Assembly: GCF_918697865.1 (NCBI RefSeq)
Contig: NZ_CAKKMV010000003.1
Location: 310,001 to 374,000, forward strand
Origin: Massilia sp. Bi118
GTDB lineage: Bacteria; Pseudomonadota; Gammaproteobacteria; Burkholderiales; Burkholderiaceae_D
DNA: 64,000 nucleotides
Reading direction: 5' to 3'
Positions 16,305 to 25,193 of the stretch are shown in pieces. The notes beneath the pieces were generated by a model that had not been told where the DNA came from, did not search any database, and saw nothing but the letters and a program-made list of their open reading frames with translations. The translations under genes and the position numbers were made by a program. How positions within the stretch are numbered: the first letter of the stretch is position 1; each line of letters begins with the position of its first letter.

Positions 16305-17566
16305 GACGGGCGCTCGATCTTGAACTGTCGCCCGGCCCCGGGCTGCCGCTGGGCTTCCTGCTGGCCGCTCCCTGGTTCGGCGTGGCCGCAGGCCTGGTTC
16401 TGGCCTGGCATGGCGCCGACGCCCTTTCGTCGCGCTGGCACGGCGCCACGCTGGCCCTCGTGCACCTGCTCACGCTCGGCTTCCTGACCATGACGATGGC
16501 CGGCTCACTGCTGCAGATGCTGCCGGTGGTGGCCGGGCTGTCCTTGCGCCGGACCGCATGGGCGCGCTGGAGCTGTCCGCTGCTGGGCGCCGGCACCCTG
16601 CTGCTGGCGCTGGCCTTCGCCACCGGCGCGGCGGCGCTGTTCGCGGCCGCCGCGGGAACGCTGGCGGCCGCGTTTGCGCTGCTGCTGGCCTGCGTCCTTC
16701 CCAGCCTGTGGCAGCGGGCGGCGGTTCTCCCCGCCGTCGCCCACATCCTGCGCGGCATGCGCACCGCCGCCGCCGCGCTGGCGGCAACCGTGTGCGCCGG
16801 CCTGGCGCTGGCGGCCTGGCTGGCCGGGGGCCCGGCGCTGCCGGCATTGAGGCTGACGGACGTCCATGCCGCGCTCGGCCTGGGCGGCTGGGTCGTCCTG
16901 CTGGTGGTGGCGGTATCCTTCCAGGTGCTGCCGATGTTCCAGGGAACCTCGCCCTATCCGGCGCGCCTGGTGCGCTGGCTGGCGCCGGGGTTCGCGCTGG
17001 CGCTGGCCGCATGGGCGGCCGCACGCTGGTTCGAGGCCGGCTGGCGCGGCTGGCTTGCAGCCGCCCTCGCCGCCGGCGCCGCACTATGGATCGCGGCCAG
17101 CTGGCGGCTGCTGGCGCGGCGGCGCCGTACGCCGGACCCTACCACCGCATACTGGCGTTTCGCCATGGTTTCGCTGGCGGCCGCCGGCTCGGCCTTCGGC
17201 TGGCCCGGCGAGGCCCCGGAGGCCGGTACGCTGTTCGCCGGCGTCGCCTTCCTGGGCGGCTTCGCGATGACGCTGGTGGACGCGATGCTGTTCAAGATCG
17301 TGCCCTTCCTGCTCTGGTACCACATGCAGGAGCGGGCGCAGCCGGGCACACGGATTCCGAAGACCGCGGAACTGGCGCCGGCGCCGCGCATCCGCCTGCA
17401 GTTCCGCTGCCATGCCGGCGCCGTGGGGCTGGCCATGCTGGCCTGCCGCTGGCCCGTGCTGGCGCGTCCGGCGGGCCTCCTGCTGGCCGCCGACTGCCTG
17501 CTGCTCGCGCTAGGTCTGGGATGGCCGCTGCTGCGCCATCGCCGGCTGCTGCGTCAGCCTTCGTAG
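16301..17566 (+). CDS. polytopic membrane protein of the norB-nsrR operon
   Basis: The 421-residue protein has about 12 hydrophobic segments and little soluble sequence. Segments such as LVHLLTLGFLTMTMAGSLLQ and WVVLLVVAVSFQVLPMFQGT resemble the His-containing helices of NnrS and haem-copper-related proteins, so a role in NO or metal handling is suggested. I do not recognise a named family with confidence. GTG at 16301 overlaps the preceding stop and fits the coupling seen upstream. The 3' end overlaps the convergent Crp/Fnr gene by 13 bases. Confidence 0.75.
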   Translation: MRRALDLELSPGPGLPLGFLLAAPWFGVAAGLVLAWHGADALSSRWHGATLALVHLLTLGFLTMTMAGSLLQMLPVVAGLSLRRTAWARWSCPLLGAGTLLLALAFATGAAALFAAAAGTLAAAFALLLACVLPSLWQRAAVLPAVAHILRGMRTAAAALAATVCAGLALAAWLAGGPALPALRLTDVHAALGLGGWVVLLVVAVSFQVLPMFQGTSPYPARLVRWLAPGFALALAAWAAARWFEAGWRGWLAAALAAGAALWIAASWRLLARRRRTPDPTTAYWRFAMVSLAAAGSAFGWPGEAPEAGTLFAGVAFLGGFAMTLVDAMLFKIVPFLLWYHMQERAQPGTRIPKTAELAPAPRIRLQFRCHAGAVGLAMLACRWPVLARPAGLLLAADCLLLALGLGWPLLRHRRLLRQPS

Positions 17567-18225
17567 CTGCGCAGACGGTCGGCGTCGAGGATATGGATGT
17601 CGCGGCCCTCGACGCGGATCAACTCGCGCACCGAAAGCTCGTGCAGCACGCGCGAGAAGTATTCCGGCGTGATGTTCAGGCGCGAGGCGATCGAGCGCTT
17701 GCTCACCGAGAGCGTGAGCCGCTCGCCGCTGGCGGGACCGTCCTTGAGCAGGTAGCCGACCACGCGCTGGCCGCCGGTATGCAGCGTATAGGCTTCGACG
17801 TCGGCGATCAGCCCGTGCATGCGGCGGCTGATCCCGGCCAGCATGCGCCGCGCCAGCGCCGGATGGCGGTCCAGCTGCTCGAACAGGCCGCTCTTCCCGA
17901 CGTGCAGCAGCATGCTGTCCTCGAGCGCGGTCGCACTGACGATATGGGGCTTCTCCATGAACATCACCGCTTCGCCGAAGCTCTGGCCCGGTCCGAGGAT
18001 CTCGACGATCTTCTCCTGGCCCTGGGCCGACACGAAACCCAGCTTGACCTGGCCGTACACCACCGAATGAAACCCGGCGCAAGGGTCGCCGCGCTCGAAG
18101 ATGGGTCTTCCGCGCGGCACATGCAGCTCGGTGGCGGAGGCCGCGATGGCGCCCAGTTCCTCCTCGTGGAGGTCGGAAAACAGCGGCATCTGGCGCAGGA
18201 ACCTGCGGGGGTCGACGGCGTGCAC
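17554..18225 (-). CDS. dnr: Crp/Fnr-family regulator, Dnr-like
   Basis: This 223-residue protein has a cyclic-nucleotide-binding-type beta-roll (residues about 15-120), a dimerisation helix and a winged helix-turn-helix (SKRSIASRLNITPEYFSRVL). The recognition helix keeps the E-x-x-S-R pattern of FNR/ANR/DNR, which predicts TTGAT-type half sites. It lacks the N-terminal cysteine cluster of FNR (one Cys in total), so it fits the Dnr/Nnr class that senses NO through haem rather than oxygen through 4Fe-4S. Its GTG start follows GAGGAG. It is divergent from yitT, and both promoters share the palindrome at 18297-18307. Confidence 0.82.
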   Translation of the reverse strand: MHAVDPRRFLRQMPLFSDLHEEELGAIAASATELHVPRGRPIFERGDPCAGFHSVVYGQVKLGFVSAQGQEKIVEILGPGQSFGEAVMFMEKPHIVSATALEDSMLLHVGKSGLFEQLDRHPALARRMLAGISRRMHGLIADVEAYTLHTGGQRVVGYLLKDGPASGERLTLSVSKRSIASRLNITPEYFSRVLHELSVRELIRVEGRDIHILDADRLRSYEG

Positions 18226-18253
18226 GGGCTACTCCTCTCGTTATCGTCCTGAC

Positions 18254-18350
18254 ATTGTCCTCCCGGCCGGTGCGCATTGGGATAGGCAGGAATAACTAGC
18301 CCGCTTAGGCCTTCGTGCAGACAGCCAGGCGCGGCGGCGCTTTCTACAAT
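18254..18350. promoter_or_regulatory. divergent dnr/yitT promoter around one TAG-N5-CTA-type palindrome
   Basis: ACTAGCCCGCTTAGGCC at 18295-18311 has its centre at 18302. TACAAT starts 43 bases to the right (18345-18350) for yitT. GACAAT on the opposite strand starts 43 bases to the left (18259 to 18254) for the dnr-type gene. TCGTGCAGAC lies at +11 on the right side and TCCTGCCTAT at the mirrored position on the left. Confidence 0.6.
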
Positions 18351-18381
18351 GAGGGCACTGTCACATGAACGATCACCAGAC

Positions 18382-19017
18382 ATGGCAAGCATTCATCCTC
18401 CCGCGGCGGCGCCGGTGCGCACGGCGGCCGCCCACACGCTGTTCGACGATGCCCAGGCGCTGGTCGCCGGGAGCATGCTGGCCTCGCTCGGCGTGGCCCT
18501 GATGGCCAAGGCTGGCCTTGTCACCGGCGGCGTCGCCGGCCTGTGCCTGCTGCTGCACCACGCCACCGGCCTGCCCTTCGGCGCGGTGTTCGCGGCACTG
18601 AGCCTGCCGTTCTACCTGTTTTCGATCAGCCGCCTGGGCTGGGCCTTCACGCTCAAGACGCTCGGCGCCGCGCTGCTGTTTTCCACCGTCGCCGACCACC
18701 TGCCGCGCATGCTGGGCCTGGAATCCATCCAGCCCTGGTACGCGGCCTGCATGGGCGGCATCCTGATCGGCACCGGCCTGCTGATGCTGTTCCGCCACCA
18801 GGCCAGCCTGGGCGGCTTCAACGTCCTCTGCCTGTGGCTGCAGGAAAAGCGCGGCTGGCGCGCCGGGCTGGTGCAGCTGGCGATCGATACGTTCATCCTG
18901 CTGACTGCGCTGCGCATCATCGCGCCGCGCCCCTGGCTGTATTCGCTGCTGGGCACCGCGGTCCTGAACCTCACCCTGGCCATCAACCACCGTCCCGGCC
19001 GCTATAACGCGCGCTGA
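18382..19017 (+). CDS. YitT family membrane protein
   Basis: The product, about 211 residues, has five to six hydrophobic segments and the YitT-family pattern LMAKAGLVTGGVAGLCLLLH near the start, then MGGILIGTGLLMLFRHQASL and GFNVLC. The biochemical role of the family is not known. The ATG at 18382 is preferred because the candidate -10 (18345-18350) lies over an in-frame ATG at 18349. Control by the same palindrome as the neighbouring regulator suggests induction during anaerobic nitrate growth. Confidence 0.8.
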   Translation: MASIHPPAAAPVRTAAAHTLFDDAQALVAGSMLASLGVALMAKAGLVTGGVAGLCLLLHHATGLPFGAVFAALSLPFYLFSISRLGWAFTLKTLGAALLFSTVADHLPRMLGLESIQPWYAACMGGILIGTGLLMLFRHQASLGGFNVLCLWLQEKRGWRAGLVQLAIDTFILLTALRIIAPRPWLYSLLGTAVLNLTLAINHRPGRYNAR

Positions 19018-19039
19018 GCCACTTCCTTGCCCCCAAATC

Positions 19040-19456
19040 ATGCACAACACCACCACTCTTTCCTGTTTCGACGATTTCCTGGCCGCCGCGCGCGCCCAGC
19101 CGGAAGCCCAGCGCCTCCTGTTCGTGTTCGGCGTCGCCGAACTCCCGCACACCCACAGCCCGGGGCAGGAACGGCGCTTCCGCGAAGGCAGGGGCGGCGC
19201 ACTGGCCCCGGTCATGTGCGTCGACAAGGAGATCGGCGAGCTGGCGGATTTCCCGGCCCTGGCCGAAGAGTCACGCGTCACCGGCCAGCCATGGGACGTC
19301 GTGTTCGCGACCGCGCTGGCCGGCCCGGAAGGACAGGCGCCGTCGGAACAACAGGTCGAGCTGGCGCTGCGCTCGATGATCGGCAGCGTGCACCGCGGCG
19401 CGGTCGAGCGCTTCCTCGCGTTCGACGCGCAGGGCCAGGCCCTGGCGTTTTCCTGA
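19040..19456 (+). CDS. conserved hypothetical protein (138 aa)
   Basis: The soluble protein (FDDFLAAARAQPEAQRLLFV, later GALAPVMCVDKEIGELADFP) resembles a small betaproteobacterial family that databases often label ribonucleotide reductase subunit alpha, although it has no reductase motifs. I infer no function. It starts 22 bases after yitT and may be cotranscribed. The stop is followed at once by the FNR-type site of the ubiU promoter. Confidence 0.7.
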   Translation: MHNTTTLSCFDDFLAAARAQPEAQRLLFVFGVAELPHTHSPGQERRFREGRGGALAPVMCVDKEIGELADFPALAEESRVTGQPWDVVFATALAGPEGQAPSEQQVELALRSMIGSVHRGAVERFLAFDAQGQALAFS

Positions 19457-19459
19457 ACC

Positions 19460-19501
19460 TTGAACCGGTTTAAGGACGGATGGAGGCGGCAGGCCTATAG
19501 T
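19460..19501 (+). promoter_or_regulatory. ubiUVT promoter with FNR/Dnr-type site
   Basis: TTGAACCGGTTTAA at 19460-19473 is a near-palindrome of the FNR class (TTGAT-N4-ATCAA). Its centre at 19466.5 is 29.5 bases before TATAGT (19496-19501). This puts the site at about -41.5, the classical class II activation position. Confidence 0.65.
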
Positions 19502-19533
19502 CCGGCCATCATGAACTGCCCCTCCTTCAAGCA

Positions 19534-20556
19534 ATGAGCGACTCCGAACCACGACCACACCTCGAACTCGTCTGCCCGGCCGGCAGCCTGCCGGCCCTGA
19601 AAGCCGCCATCGACCACGGCGCCGATTGCGTCTACCTGGGCTTTCGCGACGCCACCAACGCCCGTAACTTTGCCGGGCTGAATTTCAGCGAAGCCGCCAT
19701 CGCCGAAGGCATCCGCTACGCCCAGGCGCGCGGCCGCAAGATCTTCCTGGCCCTGAACACCTATCCACAGCCGGACGGCTGGGACATCTGGCGCCGCGCG
19801 GTCGACCGTGCGGCCGACAACGGCATCGACGCCGTGATCCTGGCCGACCCCGGCCTCATGGAATACGCCGCGCGCGTCCATCCGCAGTTGCGCCTGCATC
19901 TTTCCGTGCAGGGCTCGGCCACCAGCCACGAGGCGATCAACTTCTACCACCGCCACTTCGGCATCGCGCGCGCGGTGCTGCCGCGGGTGCTGTCCCTGCC
20001 CCAGGTCGAACAGGTCATCGCCAACACGCCGGTCGAGATCGAGGTGTTCGGCTTCGGCAGCCTGTGCGTCATGGTCGAGGGCCGCTGCCAGCTGTCCTCG
20101 TATGTGACCGGCGAGTCGCCGAATACCCACGGCGTCTGCTCGCCGGCGAAGGCGGTGCGCTGGCAGCAGACCCCGAAGGGACTGGAATCGCGCCTGAACG
20201 AGGTGCTGATCGACCGCTACGGCGACGGCGAGCAGGCCGGCTATCCGACCTTGTGCAAGGGCCGCTTTGACGTCGCCGGCGAGACCTATTACGCGATCGA
20301 GGAACCGACCAGCCTGAACACGCTCGAGATCCTGCCCCGCCTGGCGGCGCTCGGCGCGCGCGCGGTCAAGATCGAAGGCCGCCAGCGCAGTCCGGCCTAT
20401 GTCGCTCAAGTGACACGCGTCTGGCGCGAGGCGATCGACAACTGCCTGGCCGAGCGCCAGCGCTACTCCGTCAAGCCGGCCTGGATGGCGGAGCTGAACA
20501 AGGTCGCCGAGGGCCAGCAGCACACCCTTGGCGCCTACCACCGCCCATGGAAATGA
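19534..20556 (+). CDS. ubiU: O2-independent ubiquinone biosynthesis protein UbiU (U32 family)
   Basis: This 340-residue U32 peptidase-family protein works with UbiV to hydroxylate the quinone ring without oxygen, supplying ubiquinone for anaerobic respiration. The four cluster cysteines are Cys178, Cys185, Cys202 and Cys241 (FGSLCVMVEGRC, GVC, TLCKGRF). They have the same spacing as Cys169, 176, 193 and 232 of E. coli UbiU. The N-terminus LELVCPAGSLPALKAAIDHG is typical. It is first in the ubiUVT operon and overlaps ubiV. An FNR-type site upstream suggests anaerobic induction. Confidence 0.93.
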   Translation: MSDSEPRPHLELVCPAGSLPALKAAIDHGADCVYLGFRDATNARNFAGLNFSEAAIAEGIRYAQARGRKIFLALNTYPQPDGWDIWRRAVDRAADNGIDAVILADPGLMEYAARVHPQLRLHLSVQGSATSHEAINFYHRHFGIARAVLPRVLSLPQVEQVIANTPVEIEVFGFGSLCVMVEGRCQLSSYVTGESPNTHGVCSPAKAVRWQQTPKGLESRLNEVLIDRYGDGEQAGYPTLCKGRFDVAGETYYAIEEPTSLNTLEILPRLAALGARAVKIEGRQRSPAYVAQVTRVWREAIDNCLAERQRYSVKPAWMAELNKVAEGQQHTLGAYHRPWK

Positions 20557-21446
20557 ACATGAAAATCGCTTTGGGACCCCTGCAGTACTACTGGCCGCGC
20601 GAGACGGTCTTCGACTTCTACGACGGCATGGCCGGGGCGCCGCTCGACATCGTCTACCTCGGCGAGACCGTCTGCTCGCGCCGCCACGAGCTGCGCCTGG
20701 CGTACTGGCTGGCGCTGGCCGAGCGCCTGGCCGGCGCCGGCAAGCAGGTCGTGCTGTCGACCCAGGTGCTGATCGAATCCGGCGCCGACCTGAACGCGCT
20801 GCGCCGGATCGCGGACAACGGCCGCTTCCTGGTCGAGGCCAACGACATGGGCGCAGTCGGCTACATGGAAGGACGGCCGTTCGTCGCCGGACCGCACCTG
20901 AACATGTACAACAACCCGTCCCTGAAGCTTATGGCCGATGCCGGCGCGGTGCGCTGGGTCGTGCCCTTCGAGATGCCGGCCCAGGGCCTGGCGGCAATGC
21001 GCGCCGGCTTCTCCGCCGGCCTGGAAACCGAGGTGTTCGCCTACGGCCGCATGCCGCTCGCCTTTTCGGCGCGCTGCCTCACCGCCCGCCAGCAGAACCT
21101 GCCGAAGGACGACTGCCGCTTCAGCTGCATCGCCCACCCGGACGGCATGCTGATGCAGACCCAGGAAGGCCAGCCCTTCCTGGTGCTGAACGGGATCCAG
21201 ACCCAGGCGGCCCAGGTCTGCAACCTGGTCGAGGAACTGGACGCCATGCGCGTCCTGGGCGTCGGGGTCGTGCGCCTGAGCCCCCAGGCGGCCCACATGG
21301 GCGAGCTTACCGCCCTGTTCCGGGCCGCGATAGCCGGCGAGATCGGCGGCCGCGAGGCGCACGAGCGCATGGCGCCGCTGATGCCCGGCGGCTCCTGCAA
21401 CGGTTTCTGGCATGGCAAACCAGGCATGGAGCGGCATGCGGCATGA
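20547..21446 (+). CDS. ubiV: O2-independent ubiquinone biosynthesis protein UbiV (U32 family)
   Basis: UbiV forms a heterodimer with UbiU for oxygen-independent ring hydroxylation. The sequence opens MKIALGPLQYYWPRETV and keeps the four cluster cysteines: YLGETVCSRR near residue 40, then SARCLTARQQNLPKDDC and RFSC near residues 180-197. The end SCNGFWHGKPG is family-typical. The start is ambiguous: ATGs at 20547, 20553 (ATGA overlap with the ubiU stop) and 20559 (aligns with E. coli UbiV) are all in frame. The stop overlaps ubiT by four bases. Confidence 0.92.
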   Translation: MEMNMKIALGPLQYYWPRETVFDFYDGMAGAPLDIVYLGETVCSRRHELRLAYWLALAERLAGAGKQVVLSTQVLIESGADLNALRRIADNGRFLVEANDMGAVGYMEGRPFVAGPHLNMYNNPSLKLMADAGAVRWVVPFEMPAQGLAAMRAGFSAGLETEVFAYGRMPLAFSARCLTARQQNLPKDDCRFSCIAHPDGMLMQTQEGQPFLVLNGIQTQAAQVCNLVEELDAMRVLGVGVVRLSPQAAHMGELTALFRAAIAGEIGGREAHERMAPLMPGGSCNGFWHGKPGMERHAA

Positions 21447-21913
21447 ACAAACCTGTCCCCATCCGCCTGTTCTCCCTGCTGCCGCCGCTGCCCGGCTCCT
21501 GGTTCTTCGCCCAGGGCCTGAACGCCGCGCTGGCGAGGCACCTCGAGCCTGACACCCGCGATGCGCTGGCCGGCCGGCGCCTGCGCCTGACGGTGACAGA
21601 CCTCGGCCTGTCCTTCGACTTCCGCTGGCGTGGCGCGCGCTTCGAGGCGCTCGCGCCCGGTGGCGCAGCCGACCTGGTCATCAGCGCCACTCTGCGTGAC
21701 CTGGCCCTGCTGGCCGCGCGCAAGGAAGACCCGGACACGCTGTTCTTCAGCCGGCGCCTGGTCATGGAAGGCGACACCGAGCTGGGCCTCCTGATCAAGA
21801 ACACCCTCGACGCGATCGACGGCACGCCCTTCGATCCGGCGCGGCTGCATCCCCGCCGCCTGCTCGCGCACCTGCGCCGGCGCGCCCGCGGCCCGCGGCG
21901 CGCCCAAACCTGA
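21443..21913 (+). CDS. ubiT: SCP2-domain ubiquinone biosynthesis accessory factor UbiT
   Basis: The 156-residue protein has an SCP2 lipid-binding domain (about residues 35-125: RLRLTVTDLGLSFDF, then ADLVISATLRDLALLAARKE). UbiT is thought to bind the hydrophobic quinone intermediates in the anaerobic ubiquinone pathway. ATGA overlap with ubiV shows tight coupling. The C-terminus is very Arg-rich, which may favour membrane association (inference). Confidence 0.88.
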   Translation: MNKPVPIRLFSLLPPLPGSWFFAQGLNAALARHLEPDTRDALAGRRLRLTVTDLGLSFDFRWRGARFEALAPGGAADLVISATLRDLALLAARKEDPDTLFFSRRLVMEGDTELGLLIKNTLDAIDGTPFDPARLHPRRLLAHLRRRARGPRRAQT

Positions 21914-21933
21914 ACCTGAACCGGAGAACCATC

Positions 21934-22365
21934 ATGGGCAAAGACCGCACCGTTTTCCCCCTCGTATATTCCTGCTCCGGCTGTTCCAGCGCGGCGCAAC
22001 TGGCAAACCATATTGCCCTCGACCTGGACCGCCGCGAAGTCGCCGAGATGTCCTGCATCGCCGGCGTCGGCGGCGACGTGCCCTCGCTGGTCAAGCTGGC
22101 CAAGTCCGGCCGCCCGGTGCTGGCGATCGACGGCTGCCCGCTCGAATGCACGCGCAACTGCCTGGCCCGGCATGGCGTGACGCCGACGCTGCACTGGCAG
22201 CTGGCGGAACACGGCGTCAGGAAACGCTACCACGCCCAGTACGACCCGGAGCAGGCGGCAGCGCTGGCGCAACAGCTTGCGGACGAGGTGACCGCGCATC
22301 CGATGCCGGGCAGTTGCGCTTTGCTTCAACCAGTTCAAGGCGCGTCACGCGCAGCCGGCGGATAG
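21934..22365 (+). CDS. DGC-domain putative zinc-binding protein
   Basis: The 143-residue cysteine-rich protein has [18 protein letters not shown] near the start, [10 protein letters not shown], and [18 protein letters not shown], the signature of the DGC family (Pfam DGC domain). These proteins are thought to bind zinc or another metal, but their role is unknown. A good ribosome site (CCGGAGAACC) precedes the ATG 20 bases after ubiT, so it may belong to the ubi operon. nrdJ follows 58 bases on. Confidence 0.8.
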   Translation: MGKDRTVFPLVYSCSGCSSAAQLANHIALDLDRREVAEMSCIAGVGGDVPSLVKLAKSGRPVLAIDGCPLECTRNCLARHGVTPTLHWQLAEHGVRKRYHAQYDPEQAAALAQQLADEVTAHPMPGSCALLQPVQGASRAAGG

Positions 22366-22423
22366 TGCACGACAAGCGAGACCAGCCACCCGATCCGCAC
22401 GGATCGCCCTAACCCGGACAACC

Positions 22424-24913
22424 ATGAACGCGAACGATAAACTATTCAGCACCCACCTCCCGACGCAGGACGTGTCGGTCGACGTCCTGCGCGAAAAATA
22501 CGCCCGGGGCGACGAGACCACCGTCGCCGAGGTGCGCGCCCGCGTCGCGCGCGCCCTTGCCGCCCACGAGGCCGAACCCTTGCGCCTCGAAATGGAACAG
22601 CGCTTCCTGTGGGCCCAGGACCACGGCTTCGTGCCGGCGGGCCGCATCAACTCCGCCGCCGGCCTGGGCATGAAAGCGACCCTGATGAACTGCTTCGTGC
22701 AGCCGGTCGGCGACGCCATCAGCGGCGAGCACGACGGCCTGCCCGGCATCTACGCCGCGGTGGCGGAAGCCGCCGAGACGATGCGCCGCGGCGGCGGTGT
22801 CGGCTACGACTTCAGCGCCATCCGTCCCGCCGGCAGCCTGGTCAAGGGGACGCTGTCGCGCGCTTCCGGCCCGGTGTCCTACATGGAGGTGTTCGACGCC
22901 TCCTGCCGGACCGTCGAATCGGCCGGCGCCCGGCGCGGCGCCCAGATGGGCGTGCTGCGCATCGACCATCCGGACATCGAGCGCTTCATCGCCGCCAAGG
23001 ACGGCGGCGCTTTCAGCAACTTCAACCTGTCGGTCGGCGTGAGCGACGCGTTCATGAACGCGGTGCTCGAAGACGCCGAGGTCGAGCTCGCGCATCCGGC
23101 CGAACCCTCGCCCGAAGACCGGGCCGCCGGCGGCTACCTGCGCGAGGATGGCTGGTGGGTCTACCGCCGGGTGCCTGCGCGCACCCTGTGGGACAAGGTG
23201 ATGCGTTCGACTTACGATCACGCCGAGCCGGGCGTGCTGTTCATCGACCGCATCAACGCCGAGAACAACCTGTACTACGCCGAGCGCCTGGCCGCGACCA
23301 ATCCCTGCGGAGAACAGCCGCTGCCGCCCTACGGCTGCTGCGACCTCGGCTCGCTCAACCTCACGCGCTTCGTGCTCGATCCCTTCACGCCGGAAGCGCG
23401 CTTCGACTTCGCCACCTTCCGCGAAGTCGCCGCCATCGGCGTGCGCATGCTCGACCTCGCGCTCGACGCCACCGAGTGGCCGCTGCCCCAGCAGGCTGCC
23501 GAAGGCCGCGGCAAGCGCCGCATCGGGCTCGGCTTCCTGGGCCTGGGCAGCGCACTGGTGATGCTCGGCCTGCGCTACGACGCCGAGGCCGGCCGCGCGC
23601 TGGCCGCGCAGGTCGCGCGCGAGCTGCGCGACACGGCCTATGCCGCCTCGGTCGCACTGGCCAGGGAAAAAGGCGCATTCCCGCTGTTCGATGCCGGCGC
23701 CTACCTGGCCGGCCAGTTCGTGCAGCGCCTGCCGGACGAACTGCGCGAGGCGATCGCCCGCCACGGCATCCGCAACTCGCACCTGCTGTCGATCGCCCCG
23801 ACCGGCACGATCTCGCTGGCGTTCGCCGACAACGCCTCGAACGGCATCGAGCCGGCCTTTTCCTGGACCTACCTGCGCAAGAAGCGCATGCCGGACGACA
23901 GCACCCGCGTGTACGAGGTCGCCGACCACGCCTGGCGCCTGTACCGTCACCTCGGACACGACGTTTCCGACCCCGCAGCGCTGCCGCCGCAGTTCGTCAC
24001 CGCTTTGCAGATGGCGGCGCAGGACCACCTGCGCATGATGGAAGCGGTCCAGCCCTACGTCGACACCGCGATCTCGAAGACCGTCAACGTTCCCGCAGAT
24101 TACCCCTATGAGGATTTCCAGGACCTCTACACCGACGCCTGGCGCGCCGGTCTCAAGGGCCTTGCGACCTATCGCCCGAACGCCGTCACCGGCAGCGTGC
24201 TGAGCCTGTCGCCGGAGCAGCGGCCGGCGCCGGATCCCGCCCCGCTGCGCCCGACCGACATCGACCCGCTGCGCAAGCGCTTCGACAGCCGTCCACTGGG
24301 AGAACTCGAATCCGTGACCTCCAAGGTCGAATACGGCACCCAGGAAGGCAAGAAGGCGCTCTACCTGACGGTCAGCTTCATCCGCGTGCAGGGCGTGCTG
24401 GACGGGCGCGAGGTCGAAATCGAGCGTCCCTTCGAATTCTTCATGCCGGCCAACCAGCGCAACGAAGGCCACCAGTGGATCACCTCGACCATGCGCCTGC
24501 TGTCGCTGGCTGCGCGCGCCGGAAGTTCGATCGCGAAGGCGCTGGCCGACATGCGCGAAGTCGTCTGGGAAAAGGGCCCGGTGCGCTGCGGCCACCTGAC
24601 CCGCGAGGACGGCGTGCAGGTGCCGGTGTACCACGATTCGGAAGTCGCGGCAATCGCCTTCATGCTGCAGCGGATGCTGATCAAGCGCGGCTTCCTCGAC
24701 CCTTACGGCAACCAGGTGCCGGTCGAGCAGCTCGACCGCGAACTGGCAGACCGCGCGGGGAACCAGCCGCGGCCCGCCCAGGCCCACGCGGCGCCCGCCG
24801 CGGCCCCACGCCCGCTCGAGCGCAACTGCCCGGAATGCGGCGCGCGCGCCCTTGCCAAGGTCGACGGCTGCACCCGCTGTGCCGAATGCCATTACATCGG
24901 GGCCTGCGGCTGA
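22424..24913 (+). CDS. nrdJ: adenosylcobalamin-dependent (class II) ribonucleotide reductase
   Basis: This 829-residue enzyme reduces ribonucleotides to deoxyribonucleotides with adenosylcobalamin, so DNA precursors can be made with or without oxygen. Visible are [20 protein letters not shown], the catalytic [20 protein letters not shown] (radical Cys and Glu in the active loop) and the substrate-binding [12 protein letters not shown]-terminal cysteine-rich tail ([18 protein letters not shown], then CHYIGACG) provides a zinc ribbon or redox-active cysteines. It sits between ubiUVT and moaA in the anaerobic island. No class I nrdAB is in the window. Confidence 0.95.
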   Translation: MNANDKLFSTHLPTQDVSVDVLREKYARGDETTVAEVRARVARALAAHEAEPLRLEMEQRFLWAQDHGFVPAGRINSAAGLGMKATLMNCFVQPVGDAISGEHDGLPGIYAAVAEAAETMRRGGGVGYDFSAIRPAGSLVKGTLSRASGPVSYMEVFDASCRTVESAGARRGAQMGVLRIDHPDIERFIAAKDGGAFSNFNLSVGVSDAFMNAVLEDAEVELAHPAEPSPEDRAAGGYLREDGWWVYRRVPARTLWDKVMRSTYDHAEPGVLFIDRINAENNLYYAERLAATNPCGEQPLPPYGCCDLGSLNLTRFVLDPFTPEARFDFATFREVAAIGVRMLDLALDATEWPLPQQAAEGRGKRRIGLGFLGLGSALVMLGLRYDAEAGRALAAQVARELRDTAYAASVALAREKGAFPLFDAGAYLAGQFVQRLPDELREAIARHGIRNSHLLSIAPTGTISLAFADNASNGIEPAFSWTYLRKKRMPDDSTRVYEVADHAWRLYRHLGHDVSDPAALPPQFVTALQMAAQDHLRMMEAVQPYVDTAISKTVNVPADYPYEDFQDLYTDAWRAGLKGLATYRPNAVTGSVLSLSPEQRPAPDPAPLRPTDIDPLRKRFDSRPLGELESVTSKVEYGTQEGKKALYLTVSFIRVQGVLDGREVEIERPFEFFMPANQRNEGHQWITSTMRLLSLAARAGSSIAKALADMREVVWEKGPVRCGHLTREDGVQVPVYHDSEVAAIAFMLQRMLIKRGFLDPYGNQVPVEQLDRELADRAGNQPRPAQAHAAPAAAPRPLERNCPECGARALAKVDGCTRCAECHYIGACG

Positions 24914-24944
24914 GCGCCCCGCCACTTCAACGAAAGGAAACATC

Positions 24945-25193
24945 ATGCAACAACGCTTTCAACTGTCGACACCCCTCGCCTTTGCTGATGTCGAGCGCAT
25001 CACCAACTCGCTGTGCGTCCTGCCGGGCGTGCAAGGCATCGACATGTCGCCGGGCAGCCGCCAGATCCAGGTGGCCTTCGACGAAACCCTGACTTCGCCG
25101 GAGGCCATCGTGGCGGCCGCGGCGCAGGCCGGCTATGGCGACATGCGGGGCGCGCCCACTGTCGGCTGCTGCGGAGGCTGCTGTGGGAGCTGA
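24945..25193 (+). CDS. small heavy-metal-associated-type protein
   Basis: The 82-residue protein has an HMA-like ferredoxin-fold pattern (LSTPLAFADVERITNSLCVL then GVQGIDMSPGSRQIQVAFDE), but the usual CXXC metal loop is absent. Instead it ends with a cysteine cluster, GCCGGCCGS. A GAAAGGAAA ribosome site precedes it, 31 bases after nrdJ. It may carry or sense a metal ion or deliver thiols; no role is established. It overlaps the next small gene. Confidence 0.72.
   Translation: MQQRFQLSTPLAFADVERITNSLCVLPGVQGIDMSPGSRQIQVAFDETLTSPEAIVAAAAQAGYGDMRGAPTVGCCGGCCGS

Noticed and set aside
19040..19456. Naming this protein a ribonucleotide reductase alpha subunit
   Set aside because: It resembles a family that carries that label in databases, but it has none of the reductase active-site motifs and is only 138 residues.
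22320..22345. FNR-type site (TTCAACCAGTTCAA) inside the end of the DGC gene, before nrdJ
   Set aside because: The halves are direct rather than inverted, so it does not match the FNR palindrome.
22366..22423. Cobalamin riboswitch before nrdJ
   Set aside because: The gap is only 58 bp and no B12-box-like sequence is seen.
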